64,000 nucleotides of DNA, from assembly GCA_045649415.1 (NCBI GenBank), contig JAZRPY010000022.1, positions 80,724-144,723 on the forward strand, read 5' to 3'. Below the pieces are notes generated by a model. The model did not search any database and was not told where the DNA came from. It saw only the letters and a list, made by a program, of their open reading frames with translations. Positions 33,900-43,168 of the stretch are shown in pieces (position 1 is the first letter of the stretch; every line of letters starts with the position of its first letter). Position numbers and translations under genes: made by a program. The DNA is from CAKSQL01 sp045649415. Its GTDB lineage: Bacteria; Bacillota; Clostridia; UBA1381.

Positions 33900-35120
33900 C
33901 TATGCATTTTCTCCTGCAAGATGACCTGTTGAAAAGGCTATCTGTAAATTGAAGCCACCCGTGTATGCATCCACATCAATAATCTCTCCTGCAAAATATA
34001 ACCCACCAACAAGCTTTGATTCCATAGTTGATGAATCAATTTCACTCACCTTTATTCCACCCGAGGTTATAATTGCCTCTTCAATTTTACAAAGGCGTTT
34101 AACATTTAAGGTCAAACCCTTAATAAGAGCTATGAGTCTTTTTCTTTCCTCCCTGGTCACACTTGATGTTTCCTTATAGGGATTTATCTCCGACAACTCT
34201 ATTATAACAGGTATCAGGGTTTTTGGCAATAAGTCATCCAAAGCATTTGAAAAATGTTTTTTTGAATACTTTTCAAAGTCCTTTAAAATTCGTTTATCAA
34301 GCTGTTCCTCTGAGAGTCCAGGTTTTAAATCAATAACTATTTTATAATCTAACTTATCCACATTCTTTATGTGTGCAGATGCCGACAAAACTATCGGTCC
34401 ACTAACCCCGAAATGTGTGAAAAGCATCTCACCAAAATCCTCAAAAATAAGCTTATTCTGATATAACTTTAAACTCACATTCCTCAATGATAAGCCCATA
34501 AGCTTACTAACCCACTTTTCTTTAGTTGCCACAGGAACTAAAGATGGATATGGTGGGATAATTGTATGTCCTAATTTTCTTGCTATTTCATAGCCCTTTC
34601 CATCCGAGCCTGTTAAGGGATAGGATTTTCCACCTGTTGCCAATATAACGCTGTCTGCCTTTATTTCTCCCTTATCTGTAACAACTGAACAGACTCTGCC
34701 ATCCTTTTTCTTAATCTCCAATGCTTCTGCGTTTACTTTTTTAACATTATTCTTTAAAGCAAACCCGGATAGTGCATCTGCCACCTCCTTTGCAGAGTCG
34801 GATTGAGGGAAAATTCTTCCCCCTCTTTCCTCCTTGGTTTCAACGCCAAGCTCATTAAAAAAGGCTATAACATCCTCATTGGAAAAGCTATATAATGCAC
34901 TATACAAAAACTTTGCATTGGTGGGAACATTTTTAATAATATCCTCAACATCTGCAGAGTTGGTTATATTTGCTCTTCCCTTACCCGTAATTCTTAGTTT
35001 TTTTCCAAGAAATTTATTCTTCTCAACAAGAATAACATTCCTCACTCTCTGGGCAGCCACACCACAAGCCATCAGGCCTGCTGCTCCACCACCAATTACA
35101 ACAACTGTCTTATCAATCAT
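33900..35120 (-). CDS. BaiN/HI0933-family FAD-dependent oxidoreductase
   Basis: A 406-residue flavoprotein. The N-terminal dinucleotide loop GGGAAGLMAC and the family motif GKKLRITGKGRANITN identify the HI0933/BaiN-like group; a second nucleotide motif, VILATGGKSYPLTGSDG, and the closing GEIIDVDAYTGGFNLQIAFSTGH are present. The physiological substrate of most members is unknown; the BaiN name comes from a bile-acid pathway and should not be taken as function here. Its ATG overlaps the regulator stop codon by four bases (ATGA). Confidence 0.9.
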   Translation of the reverse strand: MIDKTVVVIGGGAAGLMACGVAAQRVRNVILVEKNKFLGKKLRITGKGRANITNSADVEDIIKNVPTNAKFLYSALYSFSNEDVIAFFNELGVETKEERGGRIFPQSDSAKEVADALSGFALKNNVKKVNAEALEIKKKDGRVCSVVTDKGEIKADSVILATGGKSYPLTGSDGKGYEIARKLGHTIIPPYPSLVPVATKEKWVSKLMGLSLRNVSLKLYQNKLIFEDFGEMLFTHFGVSGPIVLSASAHIKNVDKLDYKIVIDLKPGLSEEQLDKRILKDFEKYSKKHFSNALDDLLPKTLIPVIIELSEINPYKETSSVTREERKRLIALIKGLTLNVKRLCKIEEAIITSGGIKVSEIDSSTMESKLVGGLYFAGEIIDVDAYTGGFNLQIAFSTGHLAGENA

Positions 35121-35980
35121 TCTTTATCATATACCTCGTATTCTGCCCATATATTTTCAAGCTTTTCAAAGGTTCTCACTACCTCATCCTTTTTCTTTAT
35201 ACTGATTGCGGCAATTAAAGCATTGACCACACTCAAAGGTGCAACAAGAGAGTCTGCAAAGGAATCCATATTACTCTTTGCGAACAAGCAGTACCTTGAA
35301 AATTTAACAATGGGTGATTTTTTATTATCTGTGATACCAATGACACAAGCACCACATTTTTCTGCGTATTCCATAGCCTCAACCGTGCTTTTTGAATATC
35401 TCGGAAAGCTTATCCCAACAACAACATCACCCGCGCCTACCCTTAACAATTGTTCAAAAATATCGTCTGCGCCTGTTGTGTTTATAAGCTTCACATTATC
35501 AAATAAAAGATTAAAATAAAATCCTGCAAAGCTTGCAATTGCAGAGGCACTTCTCACCCCTGTGATATATATGTTTTTTGCATCAAGAATACTTTTAATT
35601 GCTAAATCAAATTGTTGCTTGTCTATTTCCGATAAAGTAGATAAAATATTTTTAACATCAGTTTTTAAAACCGAATCTAAAATATTTTCTCCCATTCGCT
35701 TACTTGCAATCTCCATTCGTTGTAGAGAATTCAATCTTGCAATAGTTGCTTCCTTCAGGCTTTTCTGGAGCTGTTGATACCCTTCAAAGCCAAGCACAGT
35801 TGCAAATCTCACAACTGTTGATTCACTCACACCTGTTATTTTTCCAAGCTGAGTTGCTGTCATATAGGATGCTTTATCATAATTATTAAGAATATACTCG
35901 GCAAGCATTTTTTGTCGCTTACTGAACGAGTTCACTTCATTTTTAATAATAGTTAAAATATCGTGTTCTCTTTCCTTCAT
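35117..35980 (-). CDS. MurR/RpiR-type transcriptional regulator (HTH plus SIS domain)
   Basis: A 287-residue regulator. The N-terminal helix-turn-helix domain (about 1-75) contains MTATQLGKITGVSESTVVRFATVLGF. The SIS sugar-phosphate isomerase-like domain (about 110-245) contains YITGVRSASAIASFAGFY and GISFPRYSKSTVEAMEYA. Such regulators sense phosphosugars, in some cases MurNAc-6-phosphate. It lies between a peptide-binding lipoprotein and a flavoprotein in a run headed by uvrC and pgeF, so a link to cell-wall recycling is possible. The ATG at 35980 has AGGAG upstream; a longer start at 36016 would overlap the preceding gene. Confidence 0.93.
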   Translation of the reverse strand: MKEREHDILTIIKNEVNSFSKRQKMLAEYILNNYDKASYMTATQLGKITGVSESTVVRFATVLGFEGYQQLQKSLKEATIARLNSLQRMEIASKRMGENILDSVLKTDVKNILSTLSEIDKQQFDLAIKSILDAKNIYITGVRSASAIASFAGFYFNLLFDNVKLINTTGADDIFEQLLRVGAGDVVVGISFPRYSKSTVEAMEYAEKCGACVIGITDNKKSPIVKFSRYCLFAKSNMDSFADSLVAPLSVVNALIAAISIKKKDEVVRTFEKLENIWAEYEVYDKE

Positions 35981-35994
35981 TTTATGCTCATCTC

Positions 35995-37569
35995 CTATTT
36001 CTTTGAAAAATACCAATTTTCTGCATTCTGATATGCACCATAATAATTTGGCATACCAAAGCCTGACAAATTAGATGTCATAACAATGGACTCTGTCCTA
36101 AAAAACAAAGGCACAAATGGCATTTCCCTTTTAAAAAGACCTGTGAATTCATCAAAAGCTTTCATCACTTCTTCATTGGTTTTTGCTATTCTCATTAAAT
36201 CCAAAGTCTTGTCCATTTCCTCATTTGCATAAGAAAAATAATTTCCTCCACTTCCCACCAGCTTTGTGGGATCCATAGTCTTAGGCATAGAAATCTCACC
36301 GATAAACATAGAAAAATCCTTGTAGGATATTTTTTGGATGTAGTCGTTATAGGAAACAGGCTTAACTTTTGTTATAATTCCGTTTTTCTCAAGTGTCTTT
36401 TTTATACTCTCAGCTATTGCCACCTTTTCGGGATTATCTTTATTGACTAAAATAGATAAGGTAAGCTCGGATTCATAGCTATCAAAATTTTTGGTGTACA
36501 CACCATTTTTCTTTACCCATCCAAGCTCCTTTAAAATGCCCTCAAGATAGTTCCCGTCAGATTTTACTTCAAGAATATTATTACTCTTATTATAAAACCA
36601 CGCCTTTGGATAAACAGGCACATCAACTACAGTCCCTTGTCCATACATATCCTCTTTTATAATGCCTTCCTTATCAAGCAGATAGGATATTCCACATCTT
36701 ACCTCTGCATTTGAAAGAACACTGTCCTCAGTATGATTAAATCCTAAGAAGGTAAGGTTGTTTGAAATATAGTTTTGAACAAAGGTTTCCCATCTCGGAG
36801 TATTGTTTGAAATATCCATAGAGCTTGTGGTGATTATATCAGCCTCGTTTGCTTCAAAGGCATAAACCGAAGCGTTTTTGTCCTTTAAAATTGTTAAAAC
36901 AACAGTTTTGTCACTTGCCTCACCCTTATGCCAATTTTCGTTTTTAATAAATGTGTAGGTGCTGTTTTTGCTCTCTTTGAGCTTATATGGACCTGTTCCA
37001 TTAAATATGTTCTGCTCCTCAATGGCGTTATTTCTTATAATCGGGAAAGATAATAATCCGACAAAATTAACAACAGGCTCCTTCATAGTGAATATAAGCT
37101 TATTATTGGATACACCATCTATATAACTGATTTTATCAACATCCTGATAATATATAGATTTTGACTCCTTCAGCTTATTTATAGTATAAATAACATCCCT
37201 TGCAGAAAAATCATCTCCACTATGCCACTTGATACCCTTTTTAAGCTCCACACTATATTGCAATGTTCCTATTCTTTCATAGCCTGTGGCTAAAACAGGG
37301 ATTGGATTCAAAGCCTCGTCAAAATTAAACAAAGGCTCATAAATTATCCTTTCAAACTCCATAAGTGACGCCGATATATTATCTGTGAAATAAAGACTTG
37401 GAGATTGCTCAGCAACAAATCTTATCGTGGTGTTTCCCTTATTGATTATGAGTTTTCCTCCACCCTCTAAATCCTTTCCCTCTTCCTCTTTTTTACTGCA
37501 TCCGGAAAGGAGCATTAAAATTGCAAGAATAAAAGACAAATATCTTTTTATATCAATCATTCCTCTCAT
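35995..37569 (-). CDS. Extracellular peptide-binding lipoprotein, family 5 solute-binding protein
   Basis: A 524-residue ABC-transporter substrate-binding protein of the oligopeptide (SBP_bac_5) family. The lipoprotein signal peptide ends in LLSGC, so Cys24 is the lipidated residue; a charged linker follows. The family core is visible in IIYEPLFNFDEALNPIPVLATGY and YSVELKKGIKWHSGDDFSARDV. No permease or ATPase genes are adjacent, so it is an orphan. I chose the ATG at 37569 because it overlaps the pgeF stop as TAATG, giving translational coupling; ATG 37560 is an alternative. Confidence 0.93.
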   Translation of the reverse strand: MRGMIDIKRYLSFILAILMLLSGCSKKEEEGKDLEGGGKLIINKGNTTIRFVAEQSPSLYFTDNISASLMEFERIIYEPLFNFDEALNPIPVLATGYERIGTLQYSVELKKGIKWHSGDDFSARDVIYTINKLKESKSIYYQDVDKISYIDGVSNNKLIFTMKEPVVNFVGLLSFPIIRNNAIEEQNIFNGTGPYKLKESKNSTYTFIKNENWHKGEASDKTVVLTILKDKNASVYAFEANEADIITTSSMDISNNTPRWETFVQNYISNNLTFLGFNHTEDSVLSNAEVRCGISYLLDKEGIIKEDMYGQGTVVDVPVYPKAWFYNKSNNILEVKSDGNYLEGILKELGWVKKNGVYTKNFDSYESELTLSILVNKDNPEKVAIAESIKKTLEKNGIITKVKPVSYNDYIQKISYKDFSMFIGEISMPKTMDPTKLVGSGGNYFSYANEEMDKTLDLMRIAKTNEEVMKAFDEFTGLFKREMPFVPLFFRTESIVMTSNLSGFGMPNYYGAYQNAENWYFSKK

Positions 37570-38369
37570 TATCTCAGGCTCATAAAAGCAGCTAAATTGC
37601 CGCGCTTCCACTGAGTTTTTCTATGTGAATATAAATTCTCGGAATTACAAAAAGTGCAAATATTTGCATCAGTTATATTATCAAGTAAAATCCCTTCATT
37701 TTTAAGCTCATCAATTATAATTTTCTGGAGATTTATATGTGGCTTTTTATCATAATAGCCTATATAATCAGCTCCGAATTTATCCAGAAACTTATCCCTT
37801 ACATCTTCTCCTACTTCAAAGTGACATTCTCTTATTGATGGTCCTATTCCAACAAGAATATCCTGTGGGTCACTACCGAAATCGGTTTTGAATTTCTCAA
37901 CAGTTTTTCCTGCAATATTCAAAAATGTACCCTTCCAGCCTGAATGGGAAAGTGCAATAACCTTTTTTCTTTTATCGAGAAAAAATAATGGCACACAATC
38001 TGCATAGAAGGTGACCAGAACAACATCCCTTTCATCAGTTATCAAGCCATCGGCAGATTTGAATTTATTATCAAATTTCAAACCATTTCCCCAATCATTT
38101 TTCCCCACATATAAAATATTGTCCTCATGCACCTGATTTGAGAATACGAGGTGGTTATAATCAAAACCCAAAGTATCGCAGATAATATGGAAATTTTTAA
38201 TCACATTTTCTTTCAAATCCTCTGAGGATAGCCTCAGGTTCATACTCTCATAACAACCCTTGCTCACTCCGCCTTTTTTTGTGGTGAAGCAATGATTAAC
38301 AAGGCCTGTTTCTTCAAATGCTTCTATTGTGTAATATTCAACATCACCTTTTTTGTTTAGACAAAACAC
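37569..38369 (-). CDS. pgeF: Peptidoglycan editing factor PgeF (YfiH, laccase-domain family)
   Basis: A 266-residue multi-copper-oxidase-like fold protein. The zinc/active-site residues are visible as His81 (SNQVHED), Cys125 (YADCVPLF) and His142 (SHSGWKG). In E. coli the homologue removes wrongly incorporated serine from peptidoglycan precursors; some relatives act on purine nucleosides. It lies 14 bases after uvrC and shares one base with the lipoprotein gene. Confidence 0.92.
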   Translation of the reverse strand: MFCLNKKGDVEYYTIEAFEETGLVNHCFTTKKGGVSKGCYESMNLRLSSEDLKENVIKNFHIICDTLGFDYNHLVFSNQVHEDNILYVGKNDWGNGLKFDNKFKSADGLITDERDVVLVTFYADCVPLFFLDKRKKVIALSHSGWKGTFLNIAGKTVEKFKTDFGSDPQDILVGIGPSIRECHFEVGEDVRDKFLDKFGADYIGYYDKKPHINLQKIIIDELKNEGILLDNITDANICTFCNSENLYSHRKTQWKRGNLAAFMSLR

Positions 38370-38383
38370 TGCAATTGTTCTCC

Positions 38384-40243
38384 TTAATTGAAAAATTTAT
38401 ATACTGCCTGGGCAGAGCTTTTTGTTATCCCCTCTACCTTCATAAGCTCGTCAATACTCGCATTTTTAATATTTTCCACCGACTTAAAATGAGTAAGGAG
38501 TGCCTTTTTCCTTTTCTCACCAATACCCTCAATCTCATCAAGCAAAGACCTTGAAAGCTCTTTTTTGTGAAGCTTTCTGTGATATGAAATAGCAACTCTA
38601 TGCACCTCATCCTGAATTCTCGTTACAAAATGAAATACATTCTTGATTGCCGATAACTCTATTTCTCCGTCCTTTGACACCAACCCTCGTGTTCTATGCT
38701 TATCATCCTTAACCATTCCAAAGGTTGGAATTTCTATATCCATCGCCTCCTGAATTTCAAGTGCAGCGTTTAAATGCCCCTGTCCACCATCAATTAAAAT
38801 CACATCAGGGTATGGAAGGAATTTTGAGTCCTCACTTTTTAGCTCACCCTTTTTAATAAGCTCCTCTTCATCAAGTGCGTGCCTAAAGCGTCTGTAGAGA
38901 GTTTCCTTCATTGAGCTATAGTCGTCACTTCCCAAAACGGTTTTTATCTTGAATTTCCTATACTTTGAATTTGCAGGTCGTCCGTTTTCAAACACAACCA
39001 TCGCAGAAACATTGTCATCTCCTGATATATTTGAAATATCATATGCCTCAATTCTTTCAGGAATTTTATCAAGAGCTAAGGTATCCTTAAAATCCTTTAG
39101 AGTTTTGTTATTTTCCTTTGCCTTTAGTTGTGCAATTTTATAATTATCGCGAGCAATTTCGGCGTTTTTCAAAACCATTTCCATAAGCTTTTTCTTTTCT
39201 CCCTTTTTGGGTGAGAAAATTTCTACCTTTCGTCCTTTTTTTGCTCTCAACCACTTCATTATTGCACTCTTGTCATATAATTCACATTGAGTTAAAATAA
39301 TAGGTGGAATCATTGTTTTATCCATATAAAACTGCTTGGTAAAATCTCCAAGGATAATTTCATCAGCCGTTTCACCTTCGTTATCAAGGATATAGTTTTC
39401 TCTTCCTAAAACCTTACCTTTACGAACAAAAAACACCTCAACAAAGGTTTTACTCCCGTCAATTGAATATGCAATCACATCCATATCATTCTGGGTATCG
39501 GAATTTATAATTTTTTGCTTTTGCGATATGGATTTTATTGCCCTTATTTTATCCCTCAAATCTGCCGCCTTTTCAAAGTTAAGTCCTGAGGATGCTTCAT
39601 TCATTTCATCCTCAAGCCTTTCTATAAGCTTTTTGTGGTCACCCTCTAAAAATTCACAAATACTATAGAAAACCTCTCTGTATTCATCAACTGTGACATT
39701 CCCTGTACATGGTGCAAAGCAATTTTTAATCTGGTAGTTAAGGCAAGATCTGCCTTTTTGAATATCCCTCGGGAACTGTCTGTTACAGGTTGGTGGTTTG
39801 AAAATCTTTTGAATAATATCCATCATATTTTTGATGGTGTTAACACCCATATAAGGACCAAAATATTTTGCACCATCATTTTTCAATGTTCTTGTTTTTA
39901 ATATTTTAGGGTACTCCTCGTTTATAGTCACCTTTAAGTATGGATATTGCTTATCATCCTTTAATAAGATATTATATTTTGGTCTGTATTTCTTTATCAG
40001 ATTACACTCTAAAACTAAAGCCTCAACCTCAGAATCGGTCACTATATACTCAAAATAGGCAATATGAGAAACCATTGCCCTCACTTTAGGGGAATGGTTG
40101 CGACTATTCTGGAAATATTGCTTAACTCTGTTTTTTAAAATCTTTGCCTTACCCACATAAATGACAGTGTCATTTTTATCATGCATAAGATATACACCAG
40201 GTTGGTCAGGCAGATTTTTCAACTCTTCCTTTAAATCAAACAT
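38384..40243 (-). CDS. uvrC: Excinuclease ABC subunit C
   Basis: Dual-incision nuclease of nucleotide excision repair, about 619 residues. The GIY-YIG domain (PGVYLM, then VIYVGKA) is at the N-terminus. A UvrB-binding UVR motif region (about 200-235), the RNase H-like second nuclease domain with VILIDGGQGHLNAA, and a C-terminal helix-hairpin-helix pair follow. The ATG at 40243 gives the usual MFDLKEELKNLP start; a longer frame from 40285 would run into the HPr terminator. No SOS box was found in its short leader. Confidence 0.96.
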   Translation of the reverse strand: MFDLKEELKNLPDQPGVYLMHDKNDTVIYVGKAKILKNRVKQYFQNSRNHSPKVRAMVSHIAYFEYIVTDSEVEALVLECNLIKKYRPKYNILLKDDKQYPYLKVTINEEYPKILKTRTLKNDGAKYFGPYMGVNTIKNMMDIIQKIFKPPTCNRQFPRDIQKGRSCLNYQIKNCFAPCTGNVTVDEYREVFYSICEFLEGDHKKLIERLEDEMNEASSGLNFEKAADLRDKIRAIKSISQKQKIINSDTQNDMDVIAYSIDGSKTFVEVFFVRKGKVLGRENYILDNEGETADEIILGDFTKQFYMDKTMIPPIILTQCELYDKSAIMKWLRAKKGRKVEIFSPKKGEKKKLMEMVLKNAEIARDNYKIAQLKAKENNKTLKDFKDTLALDKIPERIEAYDISNISGDDNVSAMVVFENGRPANSKYRKFKIKTVLGSDDYSSMKETLYRRFRHALDEEELIKKGELKSEDSKFLPYPDVILIDGGQGHLNAALEIQEAMDIEIPTFGMVKDDKHRTRGLVSKDGEIELSAIKNVFHFVTRIQDEVHRVAISYHRKLHKKELSRSLLDEIEGIGEKRKKALLTHFKSVENIKNASIDELMKVEGITKSSAQAVYKFFN

Positions 40244-40283
40244 AGCTTCCGACCTTTTTTTATTTATTATTTCATATAAATAC

Positions 40284-40322
40284 AAAAATAACTCTACATT
40301 CTTCTGATGTAGAGTTATTTTA
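40284..40322 (-). terminator. Rho-independent terminator of the HPr gene
   Basis: Perfect 15-bp stem AAATAACTCTACAT/ATGTAGAGTTATTT with a 7-base loop and flanking A/T runs, so it ends in TTTTT on the minus strand. It lies 15 bases after the HPr stop and before uvrC. Confidence 0.9.
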
Positions 40323-40336
40323 AAAAGTTATCATTA

Positions 40337-40600
40337 TTACTCTGTAAAGTTTGAAGCGATTAAGCGTACCAAAACCTCTACTGCGTCCTTCTCATCAGAA
40401 CCATCTGCAATAATATTGATAGTAGTCCCTTTTGTAATTCCAAGTGACAATACACCCAAGAGGCTCTTTGCGTTAACCTTGCGTTCATCCTTTTCAACCC
40501 AGATGCTTGATTTAAATTCGTTTGCTTTTTGTATGAAAAATGTAGCCGGTCTTGCATGAAGTCCCACTTGATTTTGAACAACTACTTCTTTAGAAAACAT
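40337..40600 (-). CDS. ptsH: Phosphocarrier protein HPr
   Basis: An 87-residue protein with His15 in GLHARPA, the PEP-dependent phosphorylation site, and Ser46 in KSLLGVLSLG, the HPr-kinase site used for catabolite control in Firmicutes. His15 excludes Crh, which has Gln. The ATG at 40600 has GGAGG eight bases upstream. Enzyme I is not beside it; the gene is monocistronic with its own promoter and terminator. Confidence 0.95.
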   Translation of the reverse strand: MFSKEVVVQNQVGLHARPATFFIQKANEFKSSIWVEKDERKVNAKSLLGVLSLGITKGTTINIIADGSDEKDAVEVLVRLIASNFTE

Positions 40601-40665
40601 ACAGAAATCCTCCTCTGAAAAAAACATATAGTTTGCCTATAAATCCTAAGATAATTGTTACTATT

Positions 40666-40694
40666 AGAATACTAAAAAAATCATAAATCGTCAA
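40666..40694 (-). promoter_or_regulatory. Putative sigma-A promoter of the HPr gene
   Basis: On the minus strand, -35 TTGACG (40694-40689), a 17-base spacer and -10 TATTCT (40671-40666), leaving a leader of about 60 nt. Confidence 0.6.
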
Positions 40695-40751
40695 CAAATT
40701 TTTAAAAAAGGGCAAATTTTTAGTCAAGATACACTATAAACTTTAAAATTC

Positions 40752-41810
40752 TCACTCATTTTCGTTAATTTCAACCACTGTTTTTTTATCAAGATTTAGG
40801 CGTTCACGAACCTGTTTGTTTATCATTTCGCAAAAATCCTTATTTTCTTCTAAGTATTTTCTTATATTATCTCTGCCCTGTCCTAATCTTTCTGAGTTAT
40901 AAGAGAACCATGCTCCTGATTTCTGGATAATGTCAAGACTTACTGCAGCATCTAAAATATTACCTTCTTTAGAGATACCACGACCATATAAAATGTCAAA
41001 CTCTGCCTCTTTAAAGGGTGGTGCAACCTTGTTTTTAACAACCTTGACCTTAGTTTTATTACCAATGATTTCAGTTCCGTCCTTGATTGCCTCCTGACGT
41101 CTTACATCAAGTCTTACAGAGGAGAAGAATTTCAAAGCTCTTCCACCCGGAGTTGTTTCAGGATTTCCATAAACCACTCCAACCTTTTCTCTCAATTGGT
41201 TTATAAATATAACTGCAGTTCCTGATTTACTTGTTATACCTGTCAGCTTTCTTAATGCCTGTGACATCAGTCTTGCAAGCAAGCCAACATGGGAATCACC
41301 CATCTCACCCTCAATTTCTGCCTTTGGAACTAAAGCTGCAACAGAGTCAATTACTATAACATCCAAAGCGCCACTTCTTACCAATGCCTCAGCAATTTCC
41401 AATGCTTGTTCACCTGTGTCAGGCTGAGCAACAATTAAGTTATCTATATCAACACCAAGCTTTTGAGCATATTCAGGGTCAAGCGCGTGCTCTGCATCAA
41501 TGAATGCAGCTTCACCACCCATTTTCTGTGCCTCTGCAACAACATGAAGGGCAACGGTGGTTTTTCCTGATGATTCAGGTCCATATATTTCTATAACTCT
41601 TCCCTTCGGCATTCCTCCAACACCCAATGCAATATCAAGAGTCAATGAGCCTGTTGGGATAACATCAACGCTAACAGATGCCGCATCTCCAAGCTTCATT
41701 ATGCTTCCCTTACCATATTGCTTTTCAATTACGCTAAAAACTGCATCAAGAGCTTTTTTCTTTTCACTTGGCTCAACTGCCTGTGTTAAACTTTCATTAT
41801 CTTTAGCCAT
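40752..41810 (-). CDS. recA: Recombinase RecA
   Basis: Strand-exchange ATPase and LexA co-protease, 352 residues. Walker A GPESSGKT (77-84), Walker B VIVIDSVAAL, the FINQLREKVGVVYGNPETTPGG L2-type loop and a C-terminal acidic tail are present. A perfect SOS operator and a sigma-A promoter lie upstream. It follows cinA as in many bacteria. Confidence 0.98.
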   Translation of the reverse strand: MAKDNESLTQAVEPSEKKKALDAVFSVIEKQYGKGSIMKLGDAASVSVDVIPTGSLTLDIALGVGGMPKGRVIEIYGPESSGKTTVALHVVAEAQKMGGEAAFIDAEHALDPEYAQKLGVDIDNLIVAQPDTGEQALEIAEALVRSGALDVIVIDSVAALVPKAEIEGEMGDSHVGLLARLMSQALRKLTGITSKSGTAVIFINQLREKVGVVYGNPETTPGGRALKFFSSVRLDVRRQEAIKDGTEIIGNKTKVKVVKNKVAPPFKEAEFDILYGRGISKEGNILDAAVSLDIIQKSGAWFSYNSERLGQGRDNIRKYLEENKDFCEMINKQVRERLNLDKKTVVEINENE

Positions 41811-41839
41811 ATCATATTCCTCTTTCTAAGTAAAATATA

Positions 41840-41851
41840 GAACATTTGTTC
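41840..41851 (-). promoter_or_regulatory. LexA (SOS) box of recA
   Basis: GAACATTTGTTC is a perfect palindrome matching the Gram-positive GAAC-N4-GTTC consensus. It lies 14 bases downstream of the recA -10, so bound LexA would block initiation or early elongation. Confidence 0.9.
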
Positions 41852-41864
41852 TATTTATACCTCT

Positions 41865-41893
41865 ATTATATACTATAACTTTTAAAAAAGCAA
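41865..41893 (-). promoter_or_regulatory. Sigma-A promoter of recA
   Basis: On the minus strand, -35 TTGCTT (41893-41888), a 17-base spacer and -10 TATAAT (41870-41865), in the short cinA-recA gap. There is no terminator after cinA, so read-through from the long upstream run could add to recA expression. Confidence 0.7.
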
Positions 41894-41902
41894 TAGTTTT
41901 TT

Positions 41903-43138
41903 CTACATTTTTGAAATTTCTTTTAAAACCATATCAAATCCGTTTAAACAGGCAGAATATCTTATCTTTTCTCTGCTCCCTTTCAAAGTTAATTTTTTAA
42001 CCATTACATCATCATTATTTGCAACTGCAAGATAAACAAGTCCCACAGGCTTATCCTTTGTTCCTCCGTCAGGACCAGCAATTCCTGTGAACGCAACACC
42101 AAAGTCTGCACCCGATTTTTCCTTTATTCCCTTTGCCATCTCATATGCAACCTCAGGGCTTACTGCACCATACATCCTCAGGGATTCCTCTTTAACACCA
42201 AGATACCTCATTTTCGCCTCATTTGAATAGGTTACAATGCTTTCATTTAAAACTGATGAGCTACCAGGAATATCTACCACCATTTTTGAAAACATACCAC
42301 CTGTGCAGCTTTCTGCAGATGCAATTGTCATACTCTTTTCTATAAGCTTTTCAACAACTGTGTGTGGCAGGGTTTTATCCTCGGTTGAATATATATATTC
42401 TCCAACCTTATCTATTATCTTTTTATCTGCCCCCGATAAAAGCTCTTCTGCCTCTTTTTCATTCTTCGCAAATGCAGCAAGTCTTAATCTCACCTCGCCT
42501 GTTTTTGCATATGGTGCCAGAGTAGGATTTTTGCCATTTTCCATCATATCCTCTAAAAGCTCTCCCACTTTTGACTCGCCTATCCCGAACAGGTTATAGG
42601 TTTTTGTGTAGATTGAGCCTTCCGACCTTTTTAAAAGGTATGGTCTTACCGATTCTGTAAACATTGGTACAATCTCATTTGGTGGTCCAGGAAGCATAAT
42701 AACAGTTTTTCCATTCTTTTCAATTATGCACCCTGGTGCAGTTCCGTTATTGTTTTTTAGAATGATTGAATTTTTGGGAAGCATAGCCTGTTTTATATTA
42801 CTTTCAGGCATCTCTCTTCCTGTTCTTTTAAAATATTCAACAATTGAGTCAAGGCTCTCCTTATGAAGCACAAGCTTTTCGTCCATTACTTTTGCTATTA
42901 TCTCTTTTGTTAAGTCATCCTTAGTGGGACCAAGTCCACCTGAAGTTATAACTAAATCTGCTCTTGACAAGGCCAATTTTAATGTGCTTTCAAGTCTATC
43001 AGGGTTATCACCGACAACACTCTGATAATAGACATTTATCCCCAATACCGATAACTCCTCCGATAAAAACTTAGCATCAGTATTTAAAATTTCGCCCAAC
43101 AAAAGCTCAGTTCCCACCGAAATCAATTCTGCATTCAT
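41903..43138 (-). CDS. cinA: CinA, competence/damage-inducible protein, nicotinamide-nucleotide amidase family
   Basis: A 411-residue two-domain protein. The N-terminal MoCF/COG1058 domain (about 1-170; TSGGLGPTKDDLT, MLPGPPNE) is linked to ADP-ribose pyrophosphatase activity in some members. The C-terminal CinA domain (about 255-411; SAESCTGGMFSKMVVDIPGSS) is an NMN deamidase fold. It is the last gene of the long run and sits just upstream of recA. Confidence 0.95.
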   Translation of the reverse strand: MNAELISVGTELLLGEILNTDAKFLSEELSVLGINVYYQSVVGDNPDRLESTLKLALSRADLVITSGGLGPTKDDLTKEIIAKVMDEKLVLHKESLDSIVEYFKRTGREMPESNIKQAMLPKNSIILKNNNGTAPGCIIEKNGKTVIMLPGPPNEIVPMFTESVRPYLLKRSEGSIYTKTYNLFGIGESKVGELLEDMMENGKNPTLAPYAKTGEVRLRLAAFAKNEKEAEELLSGADKKIIDKVGEYIYSTEDKTLPHTVVEKLIEKSMTIASAESCTGGMFSKMVVDIPGSSSVLNESIVTYSNEAKMRYLGVKEESLRMYGAVSPEVAYEMAKGIKEKSGADFGVAFTGIAGPDGGTKDKPVGLVYLAVANNDDVMVKKLTLKGSREKIRYSACLNGFDMVLKEISKM

Positions 43139-43168
43139 AAATTCACCCTGCCTTTTTTAAAGTTAAAA

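Noticed and set aside
37572..37611. Longer start for the peptide-binding lipoprotein
   Set aside because: It would lie inside pgeF and spoil the signal peptide; the TAATG overlap start gives a proper lipoprotein signal.
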